In this document: one piece after another, positions 9,221-17,061 of the stretch
Layout: every line of letters starts with the position of its first letter
Position numbering within the stretch: position 1 is the stretch's first letter
From: JAVJSU01 sp040219275
GTDB taxonomy: Bacteria > Chloroflexota > Anaerolineae > Aggregatilineales > Phototrophicaceae
NCBI GenBank assembly: GCA_040219275.1
Contig: JAVJSU010000060.1
Coordinates: 1-42,244, forward strand
Direction: 5' to 3'
Length of the DNA: 42,244 bases
Translations under genes and position numbers: made by a program
Notes under the pieces: model-generated
What the model was told of the DNA's origin: nothing
What the model saw: the letters and a program-made list of their open reading frames with translations, nothing else
Database searches by the model: none

Positions 9221-9640
9221 ATGCCTGCGTTCGCAACCAATCCGTGCCAGAGTTGTGGGGCGTGTTGTGCACATTTTCGGGTTTCATTTTATTGGAGCGA
9301 GTCGCATCCTGAGCTTGGCGGGAGCGTGCCAGCGGAGATGACCCAGCCGTTAGACCCGTTTCGTTTGTGTATGCAAGGGACAGACCAGAAAAATCCGCGT
9401 TGTGTCGCGCTGGAAGGCGAGATCGGCACGGCGGTCAATTGTACTATTTATGAAAATCGACCCACGCCCTGTCGTGAATTCGGGATTGATTGGGTGGACG
9501 GCATGTTGATTTTCTCCGCAGAGGATTACGAACGCTGTACCCGTGCGCGGCTGGCGAAAGGGATGCCCCCTCTGCTGGACGATACCCCACAGCCCACCCT
9601 GCCCGTCCTGCCCGATTCACCCCACAGACAGGCAAGTTGA
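9221..9640 (+). CDS. YkgJ-family cysteine-cluster protein
   Basis: 139 aa. The N-terminal CQSCGACC motif, a further Cys in RCVALEG, and C-x6-RPxPCREF match the YkgJ/CxxCxxCC family of putative zinc- or iron-chelating proteins. Eight cysteines lie in the first ~110 residues, in the usual family order. It is cytoplasmic, with no signal or membrane segment. A purine-rich AAGAGAAGG lies upstream of the ATG. It stands alone between AT-rich intergenic DNA and a convergent gene, so the neighbourhood gives no hint of its role. The precise function of this family is not established. Confidence 0.85.
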   Translation: MPAFATNPCQSCGACCAHFRVSFYWSESHPELGGSVPAEMTQPLDPFRLCMQGTDQKNPRCVALEGEIGTAVNCTIYENRPTPCREFGIDWVDGMLIFSAEDYERCTRARLAKGMPPLLDDTPQPTLPVLPDSPHRQAS

Positions 9641-9699
9641 GCGCGTCGGCTGTGTTAAAATGGCGATTGACCTATTTTCAGTTTAGATATGCTGTTAAC

Positions 9700-11169
9700 T
9701 TATCTTTGCCCATACAGCCAACCATAGCAAGAAGGCATGGCGGGGGCGCAAGCAGTGATAACGCGAGCGTTGCCGCTCTGCAAGTTGGAAATAAAGATGG
9801 GGTTTGTAAAACGACTGTCCCGTCCTTCAAGAAATGCCCAATTATGATTCGGACTTTCTCTCCCATTAACAAGAGTTGGTGTAACCCCTTCAAAATCTGA
9901 AACGACGGGATACCAATTGGACGAATACGTATCAAATATGTGATTGTCGAAGATTATATAGTTGCTACTAACTGATATTGGGCTAATCCCAGCAGATACC
10001 CTATCCAAATTAGATGTTAAGTCTAGTAATGTTTCGTTACTCAAGTCATATTGAAAAATGTCTAAGTTATTAGAGTCCACGTTATATGTTGAAAATACTA
10101 GATTTGTGTCAATCCAAAGCAGATTAGTTCCAACGGATAACTGTCTCTCATCCAAATTTGGGATCATCAATATGCTGGTATCTATGCTAACAACATGCGG
10201 TTGTAAATTTCTATCAATATAGTACGCGAAACGGGAATTCTCGTTCCAAGATGTCTTGTTTAGCGGGCTAGTACAATTATCGTAAAAAATAATATCGTCA
10301 TCAATCAAGATCATTTCAGTAGATAGAAGATCAAGAAGCCATAAACTATAGTTTTCTTCCCCTACCTCGACATAGACCAACCCGTTATTGCGATCATGTG
10401 ACCAATCAATAGCTCTAATAATACCTGATAATGGAGCAAATGATAAAATCTCACCCGATTCAAGGTTTAATGTCTGAACCGATGTTTCTTCAATTGATAA
10501 GTACGATAGTGTTTGTTCATCTATCCAATTCGGTATTGAGGAAAATTCACAACCATATGAATTTGTAGCGGGTGTTTCGATTATTTCTTTTGATAGATTA
10601 ATTACGTCGAAAACAATCGTAAATTCTCGATATATTAAACTTACATAGCGTCCATTTGAAGACCAGCTAGCGTGTCCCATTTGAAAGTTAGGTGCAACAG
10701 AATTTATCTCTGAGAAAGTATTATTTCTAAGATCATACAATACAAAAAATTCACTATAAATGTCTCTGGTATTGGAAAATACAATTATCAGCAAATCATC
10801 GACGGGTGACCATTTCATGAACTGTATCTGTTGATCGTCATCTGGTGACCAAGCAAAATGTTCTGAAGTCTGGGTATTGAATAGGTGAAGGCTTAAATAA
10901 TTGTCATCTGCTATACCGAATTGTCCGCTTGTCCAAACGAACCATGATCCACTTGGCGAGAAACCATCACCAATAATTGTTTCGTGTCCGTCAGGCAATT
11001 CATACTCAACTAGTATGGTTTTATCTTCTCCATGTACTGTTTCACTCACAAATGCAGACTCGTCAAAATCATAATAGTAAATTCTTGATTCAACGTCCTG
11101 TGCGTAGTTGAGAGTTATACTTATCAAAATGAAATAACAAATTAGCAGGATTTTGTAATGTAAACGCAT
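9700..11169 (-). CDS. secreted TolB-like beta-propeller protein, AT-rich
   Basis: 489 aa. Signal peptide at residues 1-23 (ILLICYFILISITLNYAQ). The rest is made of repeated propeller-blade patterns: ASWSSNGRYVSLIYRE, MKWSPVDDLLIIV, DWSHDRNNGLVYV, SPNHNWAFLEGRD. These resemble the WSPDG repeats of TolB/DPP-type propellers. No enzyme motif is seen. AAAGGAA lies about 8 nt before the ATG. Base and codon use are strikingly AT-rich against the hemL gene next door (many AAT, ATT, TTA codons), so recent acquisition or relaxed selection is likely. It stands alone, divergent from hemL. Role unknown. Confidence 0.75.
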   Translation of the reverse strand: MRLHYKILLICYFILISITLNYAQDVESRIYYYDFDESAFVSETVHGEDKTILVEYELPDGHETIIGDGFSPSGSWFVWTSGQFGIADDNYLSLHLFNTQTSEHFAWSPDDDQQIQFMKWSPVDDLLIIVFSNTRDIYSEFFVLYDLRNNTFSEINSVAPNFQMGHASWSSNGRYVSLIYREFTIVFDVINLSKEIIETPATNSYGCEFSSIPNWIDEQTLSYLSIEETSVQTLNLESGEILSFAPLSGIIRAIDWSHDRNNGLVYVEVGEENYSLWLLDLLSTEMILIDDDIIFYDNCTSPLNKTSWNENSRFAYYIDRNLQPHVVSIDTSILMIPNLDERQLSVGTNLLWIDTNLVFSTYNVDSNNLDIFQYDLSNETLLDLTSNLDRVSAGISPISVSSNYIIFDNHIFDTYSSNWYPVVSDFEGVTPTLVNGRESPNHNWAFLEGRDSRFTNPIFISNLQSGNARVITACAPAMPSCYGWLYGQR

Positions 11170-11375
11170 TCATATTTCCTTTTGTTATCGTGAGAACCTG
11201 TTCAATACTGTCACAAGATCAAATCTGATTATACAAGACTGGTAGAACATTCCAGTATAGATTCACTCCAACAACAAGAACGCTAATCGGAACAGAGATT
11301 TTCCTTTGCTCCTTTGGTTCTTTGCGTCCCTGCGTTATGCTTTTGACAGGTTTTAATCGAAGGCGAAGGTAGGTC

Positions 11376-12665
11376 ATGAATACACAAAATTCCGAGCGGA
11401 TTTTTAGCAAGGCACAAACGTTGACCCCCGGTGGGGTGAATAGTCCGGTGCGGGCATTCGGCAGTGTGGGCGGCACGCCGCGGGTAATTAAACGGGGCGC
11501 GGGCGCGACTCTGTTCGACGTGGACGACAACGCATACATCGACTATGTGCTGTCGTGGGGACCGTTGATTCTCGGTCACGCACATCCCGCTGTGGTGGAT
11601 GCTTTGAGCATGGCGCTCCAAAATGGCACGAGTTACGGCGCACCGACAGAGGTCGAAAATCAACTGGCGGAATTGGTCATCGACACCGTGCCGTCGATTG
11701 AGATGATCCGCTTTGTGAACAGTGGCACGGAAGCCTGCATGAGCGCCTTACGCCTCGCCCGTGCTTATACCGGACGCGACAAAATCATCAAATTCGCCGG
11801 AAATTATCACGGTCATGCGGATATGTTGCTGGTGCAAGCAGGGAGCGGGGTCGCCACGCTCGGATTGCCGGATTCGCCCGGTGTTCCGGCAGGTACGGCA
11901 GGAAATACGCTGACTGCTCCATATAATGATCTCGACGCGGTGCGGGCGCTATTTGAAGCCAATCCCGACCAGATCGCCGCCGCAATCGTCGAACCCATCG
12001 CCGCGAATATGGGCTTCGTCATGCCGGAAGAGGGCTATTTGCAGGGGTTAATCGACATTTGCCATGAATACGGCGCGTTGATGATCCTCGATGAAGTCAT
12101 GACCGGATTTCGCGTGTCTATCGGCGGGGCGCAATCGGCGTATGACCTCGACCCGGATATTACCTGTCTCGGCAAAGTGATCGGTGGCGGATTGCCTGTC
12201 GGGGCATATGCGGGCAAGCGGGAGATCATGGCGCATGTCGCTCCGGCGGGGACGATGTATCAGGCGGGGACGTTGAGCGGAAATCCGTTGGCGATGACGG
12301 CGGGACTGGTCACGATTGAGACACTCAAGCAAGAAGGCGTTTTTGCGGGCATCGAAGCGCGGACGGTTCAGCTGACTGAGGGCATCCGTGAAGTCGCAGA
12401 GAAACACGGCGTTGCAGTGCAGGTCGGTCAGGCGGGGACGATGTTCGGCTTTTATTTTCTCAACGACGCGGGCGCGACCATCCGTGATTATGCCAGCGCG
12501 AAGCAATACGCCGATACCGCCCGTTACGGAAAAGTGTTTCATGCCATGCTAGAAAATGGCGTGTATCTCGCGCCGAGTCAATTTGAGGCGGGGTTCGTCA
12601 GTAGCGCCCACACTGAAGCCGATATTGAGCGCACGTTAGCGGCGTTCGATAGCGCGTTGGGTTAA
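11376..12665 (+). CDS. hemL: glutamate-1-semialdehyde 2,1-aminomutase
   Basis: 429 aa, full length for the family. It converts glutamate-1-semialdehyde to 5-aminolevulinate using pyridoxal phosphate, the second step of the C5 tetrapyrrole route. Visible motifs are the N-terminal GGVNSPVRAF, the substrate loop NSGTEACMSALRLAR, IVEPIAANMG, LDEVMTGFR and the PLP-binding Lys267 in CLGKVIGGGLPVGAYAG. Start ATG at 11376 with GAAGGTAGGT upstream. The rest of the pathway (hemA, hemC, hemD, hemB) is on the other strand about 20 kb away, so hemL is not in the hem operon. Cytoplasmic enzyme. The call is firm. Confidence 0.97.
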   Translation: MNTQNSERIFSKAQTLTPGGVNSPVRAFGSVGGTPRVIKRGAGATLFDVDDNAYIDYVLSWGPLILGHAHPAVVDALSMALQNGTSYGAPTEVENQLAELVIDTVPSIEMIRFVNSGTEACMSALRLARAYTGRDKIIKFAGNYHGHADMLLVQAGSGVATLGLPDSPGVPAGTAGNTLTAPYNDLDAVRALFEANPDQIAAAIVEPIAANMGFVMPEEGYLQGLIDICHEYGALMILDEVMTGFRVSIGGAQSAYDLDPDITCLGKVIGGGLPVGAYAGKREIMAHVAPAGTMYQAGTLSGNPLAMTAGLVTIETLKQEGVFAGIEARTVQLTEGIREVAEKHGVAVQVGQAGTMFGFYFLNDAGATIRDYASAKQYADTARYGKVFHAMLENGVYLAPSQFEAGFVSSAHTEADIERTLAAFDSALG

Positions 12666-12749
12666 ATAGTCTGCGAACGATGCACTATAATGGAACGATT
12701 GAGCGACCCGTATCGTCTATTGAATTAGAACTATTTTGGAGGAATGCTT

Positions 12750-13277
12750 ATGTGTGCTTTGTATGTATTGGGCGTGATCGCATCAATTTTTGGCTTTAGC
12801 TTTCTCGGTATTTCCAGCGTGGAGACAAGCGAAGGAGCATGGACTGAATTTAGTGGAATCGCGTCGGTGTCAGCTACACCGAACATGGAAATACTCACGG
12901 TGATTGAGGCAGATCGTCAATACACATTCCCGCGTCAACCGTCTTTCGGGGCGGAGCGCGACATGATGCAAGCGGAACTCACCGGCACGTTGATCGAGGA
13001 AAATGGCTGTTTGTATGTGCAATCCGATACAGGCGGAGAGCAATATCTGATTATCTGGGCACCGGAATATTCGGTGAGTGTGCTCAATGATGCCGTCATC
13101 GTCATGGATGAGTTGGGCGCAGAGGCGGTGCGGGTCGGTCAGCAGGTCTATCTGGGCGGGGGCGAAATCTCCACAAACGCACAGGCAGATTTTGAAGCCG
13201 AGCGTGGCTTGCTCCCGATTGAAGGATGCTCCGGTCAATATTGGATTATGGGCGATGTTGCGCGTCCCGCCGGATGA
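12750..13277 (+). CDS. small exported or membrane-anchored hypothetical protein
   Basis: 175 aa. The N-terminus is one hydrophobic segment (CALYVLGVIASIFGFSFLGI), followed by a soluble part rich in beta strands. GGAGG at 12738-12742 sits 1 nt before an ATG at 12744 but 7 nt before the ATG at 12750, so I take 12750. There are two Cys in the mature part, one near VEENGCLYVQS and one in the C-terminal GCSGQYWIMG. The strand pattern suggests a small OB-like or lipocalin-like barrel, but no family is recognised. A GGGCGACC hairpin follows the stop. Function unknown. Confidence 0.65.
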   Translation: MCALYVLGVIASIFGFSFLGISSVETSEGAWTEFSGIASVSATPNMEILTVIEADRQYTFPRQPSFGAERDMMQAELTGTLIEENGCLYVQSDTGGEQYLIIWAPEYSVSVLNDAVIVMDELGAEAVRVGQQVYLGGGEISTNAQADFEAERGLLPIEGCSGQYWIMGDVARPAG

Positions 13278-13303
13278 TGTGTTAGAGCGATTTGGCAAGA
13301 TAA

Positions 13304-13324
13304 GGGCGACCTAGCAGGTCGCCC
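13304..13324. repeat. GGGCGACC hairpin repeat, copy 1
   Basis: Perfect inverted repeat: GGGCGACCT, loop AGC, AGGTCGCCC, flanked by A/T on the left and CTAC on the right. The same element recurs at 15122, 16562 and 20084 (variants), always just after a gene. It probably forms a stable RNA hairpin at mRNA 3' ends. Confidence 0.8.
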
Positions 13325-13406
13325 CTACAGAGTACGATTGAGGATTTTCGCAGTATGATCCATTCTCACCCCACCGGACACAGTTTTGAGTTTTTCGGTT
13401 GCCCTC

Positions 13407-13457
13407 TTGACACGAATTCGGAAATCGCGTATCATCTGGAATGAACGTTCATTCCAG
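13407..13457 (+). promoter_or_regulatory. tetR promoter with perfect 22-bp palindromic operator
   Basis: TTGACA (13407-13412), 17-bp spacer and TATCAT (13430-13435) form a near-consensus promoter. Immediately downstream, at 13436-13457, is a perfect palindrome with half-site CTGGAATGAAC. It covers the expected transcription start, the ideal place for repression. A second palindrome with the same outer half-site precedes the SDR gene. Autoregulation by the TetR protein encoded just downstream is the natural reading. Confidence 0.8.
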
Positions 13458-13478
13458 ACAGGGTAACACAGAGTCAAT

Positions 13479-14039
13479 ATGACCAGTAAACGTGACCAGA
13501 TTTTTGATGCAACCCGTGATCTCATCTTTGAGCAGGGGTTACAGGATAGTTCAATGTCCCAGATAGCCCGCAGAGCCAACGTCGGGATGGGGACGATTTA
13601 TAACTATTTTGACAGCAAGGAAGAACTGGTCTTCAGCTTATATAGTGAAATCAAGACGGCGATGGATGCCAGTATCATGAGCGGTTATGATGCGTCGCAA
13701 CCTGTCGTGAAGCGCTTTTTTCATCTGTTGCGGCATGTCGTTCGTTTCGGCATCGCCCACCCGCGGGAATTCCGGCTGACGGGGCAACTGTCGATGGTAC
13801 CGTATGTGCAGGAACAGGCGGGCGGGAAAGACTATGCCCTCGTAACAGCGTTCGACCAGCTATTTAAGGACGCACAGGAACAGCACCTCATCAAGGAGAT
13901 GTCATCCAATGCGATTGGCTTGCTCATCCTCGGCGCAATAAACGCGCTGGTGGAGGCGCACGCGATGAAGCAGATCACGCTAGAGGAAGATTTGATCGAC
14001 ATGATCGTCACCGCCTGCTGGGATGCCATCAAACGCTAG
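13479..14039 (+). CDS. TetR/AcrR-family transcriptional repressor
   Basis: 186 aa. The N-terminal helix-turn-helix of the TetR family is clear: an IFDATRDLIFEQG helix, then MSQIARRANVGMGTIYNYFDSKEELV at about residues 25-50. The C-terminal ~130 residues are all-helical, as expected of a ligand-binding dimerisation domain; the ligand cannot be inferred. The promoter upstream contains a perfect palindrome over the start site, and the next gene (SDR, 70 bp downstream, same strand) has a matching palindrome. I therefore infer that this protein represses itself and the SDR gene, with the SDR substrate or a related compound as likely inducer. Confidence 0.93.
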   Translation: MTSKRDQIFDATRDLIFEQGLQDSSMSQIARRANVGMGTIYNYFDSKEELVFSLYSEIKTAMDASIMSGYDASQPVVKRFFHLLRHVVRFGIAHPREFRLTGQLSMVPYVQEQAGGKDYALVTAFDQLFKDAQEQHLIKEMSSNAIGLLILGAINALVEAHAMKQITLEEDLIDMIVTACWDAIKR

Positions 14040-14068
14040 CACACGCTAAAAAAATTTTCAGTCAATTT

Positions 14069-14088
14069 TGGAATGAATATTCATTCCA
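14069..14088 (+). promoter_or_regulatory. second palindromic operator before the SDR gene
   Basis: Perfect 20-bp palindrome with half-site TGGAATGAAT, differing from the tetR operator only in the central base pairs (AT against CG). It lies 20 bp before the SDR start codon, with AAGGAG between. A weak -35/-10 pair (TTTTCA at 14055, TATTCA at 14078) would place it inside the promoter. Strong sign of shared control by the TetR protein. Confidence 0.78.
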
Positions 14089-14108
14089 GTAACTAAGGAG
14101 TCATCAGG

Positions 14109-15017
14109 ATGAAATGGACAGAACAGAATATTCCAGACCAAAGAGGACGTGTCGCCATCGTCACGGGAGCGAATAGTGGGATCGGCTGGGATACCGCCCG
14201 TGCGCTGGCGCAAAAAGGAGCAACTGTGATTATGGCGTGCCGTAATCTCGCCAAGGCGACCCCCGCCGCAGATGAAATTAAGGCGCTGAAACCGAAAGGT
14301 GCTGTTGTCGTTATGCAGTTGGATTTGAGCGATCTGGAGTCTGTTCACGCTTTTGCGGAGGCATTTCAGGCACAATATGATCGGCTTGATCTGCTCATCA
14401 ACAACGCCGGGGTGATGGTTCCGCCCTATGGCAAAACCAAACAGGGCTTTGAGCAACAATTCGGGGTCAATCACCTTGCCCATTTCGTCCTCACCGCCCT
14501 GCTGATTGACCTGCTCAATGCCACGCCGAACGCGCGCGTTGTCACGGTGAGTAGCGGGGCGCATCGCTTCGGAACGATCAAATTTGATGATCTGCAATCG
14601 GAGAAAAGCTATCAACCGGAACGCGTTTACGGGCAAAGCAAGCTGGCGAATTTGCTGTTTACGTATGAGCTTCAGCGCCGGCTGGAAAAATCGGGGCAAG
14701 GGACGATTGCGGTAGCGGCGCATCCGGGTTGGACATCCACCAATTTGCAACAACATTCAACGCTAATTCGGGTGATGAATCCGATATTCGCACAAGACGG
14801 ACCGATGGGGGCACTGCCTACCCTATACGCCGCCACCGCAACGGATGTGCAAGGCGGGGATTATTATGGTCCGGGCGGGTTGTTTGAGATGCGCGGTTAT
14901 CCGAAGAAAGTCGGGTCGAGTGATCGCTCCCGTGATGAAGCGGTGGCAGAGCGTTTGTGGTCAGTCTCGGAAGACCTGACGCAGGTCAAATTTGATCTGG
15001 CTGGTGTTCGGGTATAA
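14109..15017 (+). CDS. short-chain dehydrogenase/reductase (retinol dehydrogenase/protochlorophyllide reductase-like)
   Basis: 302 aa, classical-to-extended SDR. NAD(P)-binding TGANSGIG at residues 19-26, R45 after the second strand (MACRN, typical of NADPH preference), NNAG at 98-101, catalytic Ser149, Tyr174 and Lys178 (YGQSK). The sequence style (QQFGVNHLAHFVLTALL, VTVSSGAH, AAHPGWTSTNLQ) is that of the RDH/protochlorophyllide-reductase-like SDRs, which act on diverse ketones, aldehydes and lipids. AAGGAG 9 nt before the ATG. Controlled with the upstream tetR gene through a matching palindrome, which suggests an inducible detoxification or catabolic role. Substrate unknown. Confidence 0.92.
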   Translation: MKWTEQNIPDQRGRVAIVTGANSGIGWDTARALAQKGATVIMACRNLAKATPAADEIKALKPKGAVVVMQLDLSDLESVHAFAEAFQAQYDRLDLLINNAGVMVPPYGKTKQGFEQQFGVNHLAHFVLTALLIDLLNATPNARVVTVSSGAHRFGTIKFDDLQSEKSYQPERVYGQSKLANLLFTYELQRRLEKSGQGTIAVAAHPGWTSTNLQQHSTLIRVMNPIFAQDGPMGALPTLYAATATDVQGGDYYGPGGLFEMRGYPKKVGSSDRSRDEAVAERLWSVSEDLTQVKFDLAGVRV

Positions 15018-15097
15018 CGGATTTATCCAGAAATTATTGCGGAGCGTATTGGCGTGCGCTCCGCATTTTGACGTTATTTTATAGCGCAAACGGGCAG

Positions 15098-15142
15098 AAA
15101 AAGGGCGACCTGGCAGAAAAAGGGCGACCTAGCAGGTCGCCC
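15098..15142. repeat. GGGCGACC hairpin repeat, one half copy plus one full copy
   Basis: A half element (AAAGGGCGACCTGGCAG at about 15100-15116) is followed directly by a complete one at 15122-15142 (GGGCGACCT, AGC, AGGTCGCCC). It lies between two convergent genes. It could end transcription in both directions, although no long T-run follows. Confidence 0.75.
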
Positions 15143-15158
15143 CTACCGAGGTTGCGCC

Positions 15159-16373
15159 TTATGCCATGACGGATTGTAAACACTCGACGGCTTCGCGCTC
15201 TTTGTCGTGGATGCGGAGCACCTGTTCAGCGAGGCGCTCGCGGAAGGTCATTACTTCTGTCTCGCTCATCGGAAAATCGGCGGTGACGGTCTGCTGGATG
15301 GCTTTCAGGCGCTCGTTGATTTCCAGCCGTTCGTCGGTGGATTGTGACCCATTTTCGACGTAAAGGCGGGCGCGACGGTCTAGCAAATTTTTCGTCTCTT
15401 TGAGCAGAGGCACATAGTCCGGCAGGAGCATCTCCGCCAGCGCATCCCACAACGTTTCACTCTCACGATACAACGCGGAGACACCCGTCAAATCCGGCTT
15501 ATTGAGCAATTGCGCCGCCTCGTCCAGAAAATCCGCATACATCCCGCGCTCGGCAGAGTTGCCCTGCCCGTGCCGGAGCCACGTATACGCGCCGGGTTGC
15601 ACGATGTCGCCCGCCAGCGCCATCCACAGGCGTTCGCCCGCCTCAAAATAACGCGCCCAACTTTGCTTATTGCGGGTATTGGTCAGCATCTTCGCCCAAT
15701 GATCGAGCGCCGCCAGCCCGAAATTATTTTTTGCGCCTTTAGGTGGGGCTTCCGTGAATAAGCTGATGCACTGCCAGATGCCTTTGCTCACGGCGGGGGC
15801 GAGCCGGCTCATGTCGGGTGCATCGAGGGTCATCACGCGGAATTTGTCCTTCTTGATGATGCTCCGCGCATGGGTGAGCGTTTCCATTGGCACTGTGATG
15901 GGACTGCCGGAACGATCCGCGAGAAACGCTACGCCGTCCTCCACGCCATAGACGACCATCGGCATCATCGCCCACATATCGCGGACTTCCGAATAGGCAT
16001 AATGAGGCAGGCTGAAAATATCCGCCCGGATGATGGCGGGGTGTCCACTTTCCAGCGCCTCCAGCAGATTGTCCTCGCCTTTTTTGGCGTTGGGTGTTTG
16101 GACGACTTCTCGCGGGAGGGCTAGTCGGTCATAAATTGTATCGAGCGGGTCGAAGGTGTTGCGCGTCAGCAGGGCGATATGGGGCAAAAATCCTTCGTAT
16201 TCAAACGTGAAATAGCCGAAGGTGATCCCCCCGCTGATACCGAGCAATAAAGCCTCGCTGATGGGCTTGCCGGTATGCGGTGCTTTCGCGCCTTGATAAG
16301 CGAGGGCGTTGTGCAGGCTTCCGGTTTCCCAATGGCGACCCGCGAAGGCGTTGTAATTTTTGAGCATGGGCAT
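15159..16373 (-). CDS. BtrH_N / DUF4872 domain protein
   Basis: 404 aa. The N-terminal ~140 residues match the BtrH_N type domain (butirosin biosynthesis protein H N-terminus): HWETGSLHNALAYQG, LLGISGGITFGYF, HPAIIRADIFSLPHYAY, MMPMVVYGVEDGVAFLADRS. BtrH in butirosin synthesis is an acyltransferase with papain-like features; in this copy the usual early Cys position is occupied by Ser (GSLHN), so its activity is doubtful. The C-terminal half is helical and resembles DUF4872. Start ATG 16373 has AAGGA about 9 nt upstream; ATG 16367 is an alternative. It is a lone gene, convergent with the SDR. No biosynthetic cluster surrounds it. Confidence 0.72.
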   Translation of the reverse strand: MPMLKNYNAFAGRHWETGSLHNALAYQGAKAPHTGKPISEALLLGISGGITFGYFTFEYEGFLPHIALLTRNTFDPLDTIYDRLALPREVVQTPNAKKGEDNLLEALESGHPAIIRADIFSLPHYAYSEVRDMWAMMPMVVYGVEDGVAFLADRSGSPITVPMETLTHARSIIKKDKFRVMTLDAPDMSRLAPAVSKGIWQCISLFTEAPPKGAKNNFGLAALDHWAKMLTNTRNKQSWARYFEAGERLWMALAGDIVQPGAYTWLRHGQGNSAERGMYADFLDEAAQLLNKPDLTGVSALYRESETLWDALAEMLLPDYVPLLKETKNLLDRRARLYVENGSQSTDERLEINERLKAIQQTVTADFPMSETEVMTFRERLAEQVLRIHDKEREAVECLQSVMA

Positions 16374-16487
16374 CTACGTTTTCCTTGTTATCTATTTTTT
16401 ACGTTTCGATGCCCTTATTCTATGTAAACTTTGCCCGCCTGTGGAAAAATAGTGACCTAGTAAGCACTTTTTGGGGGTGAGGGATGG

Positions 16488-16529
16488 GCAATGAGCAATG
16501 AGCAATGAGCAATGAGCAGTGAGCAACGA
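16488..16529. repeat. 7-bp tandem repeat, six units
   Basis: Six head-to-tail units of GCAATGA; units 5 and 6 are variants (GCAGTGA, GCAACGA). It sits in the intergenic region upstream of the BtrH_N gene and before the small hypothetical gene at 16646. Heptanucleotide tandem repeats of this kind are known in filamentous bacteria; length polymorphism is likely. No spacer structure, so not CRISPR. Confidence 0.85.
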
Positions 16530-16561
16530 GTGGAAACCGATGTGTAAAAAGAATTTCTGTA

Positions 16562-16584
16562 GGGCGCGACCTGTTAGGTCGCCC
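16562..16584. repeat. GGGCGACC hairpin repeat, variant copy
   Basis: GGGCGCGACCT, loop GTT, AGGTCGCCC. It is the same element as at 13304 and 15122 but with a C insertion in the left arm and a different loop. It precedes the gene at 16646 by about 60 bp. Confidence 0.7.
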
Positions 16585-16645
16585 TATTGTTTTAAATTTT
16601 GTGCGATAATCAGGAATATCGTGTCTGGCTATAAAGGAACGGAAA

Positions 16646-17026
16646 ATGCAAACGCGCACGCTGTTTCGTCCGGTGGGGTTGGTGGAACTCAAGTTGATTA
16701 AAGACACGGGCTACACCTCCTTTCCGCCCAGATTGCCCGATCAGCCGATTTTCTATCCGGTGTTGAACTTTGAATATGCAGAGCAGATCGCCACGCGCTG
16801 GAATAGCACCGACGAGAAAGCCGGATACATGGGGGCGGTCACGCGCTTTGAGTTGCCCGCTGATTATCTGGCGCAATTTCCAGAGCGAACCATCGGCGGA
16901 GCGATCCACAAGGAGCTATGGGTTCCCGCCGAAGAACTCGATAATTTTAATCAGCAGATCATCGGCAAAATCGAAGTTGTCGCCGCTTATTACGATGAGC
17001 GATTTGTTGGTGAAAAGGAATGGTAG
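16646..17026 (+). CDS. conserved small hypothetical protein
   Basis: 126 aa, soluble. It has a distinctive conserved-looking pattern: LFRPVGLVELKLI, then SFPPRLPDQPIFYPVLNFEYA, then RWNSTDEKAGYMGAVTRFELP and ELWVPAEELDNFN. I recall similar short proteins in databases labelled ADP-ribosylation/crystallin J1, but this label is poorly grounded and no ADP-ribosyl motif is visible. AAAGGAA lies upstream of the ATG. The gene at 17062 follows after 35 bp on the same strand and may be co-transcribed. Biochemical function unknown. Confidence 0.75.
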   Translation: MQTRTLFRPVGLVELKLIKDTGYTSFPPRLPDQPIFYPVLNFEYAEQIATRWNSTDEKAGYMGAVTRFELPADYLAQFPERTIGGAIHKELWVPAEELDNFNQQIIGKIEVVAAYYDERFVGEKEW

Positions 17027-17061
17027 GTGTTTGAAAATGGCTGTGAGATAGGCGGATTAAA

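Noticed and set aside
16488..16529. Possible CRISPR array
   Set aside because: The 7-bp units are directly abutting with no spacers, and no cas gene is present.
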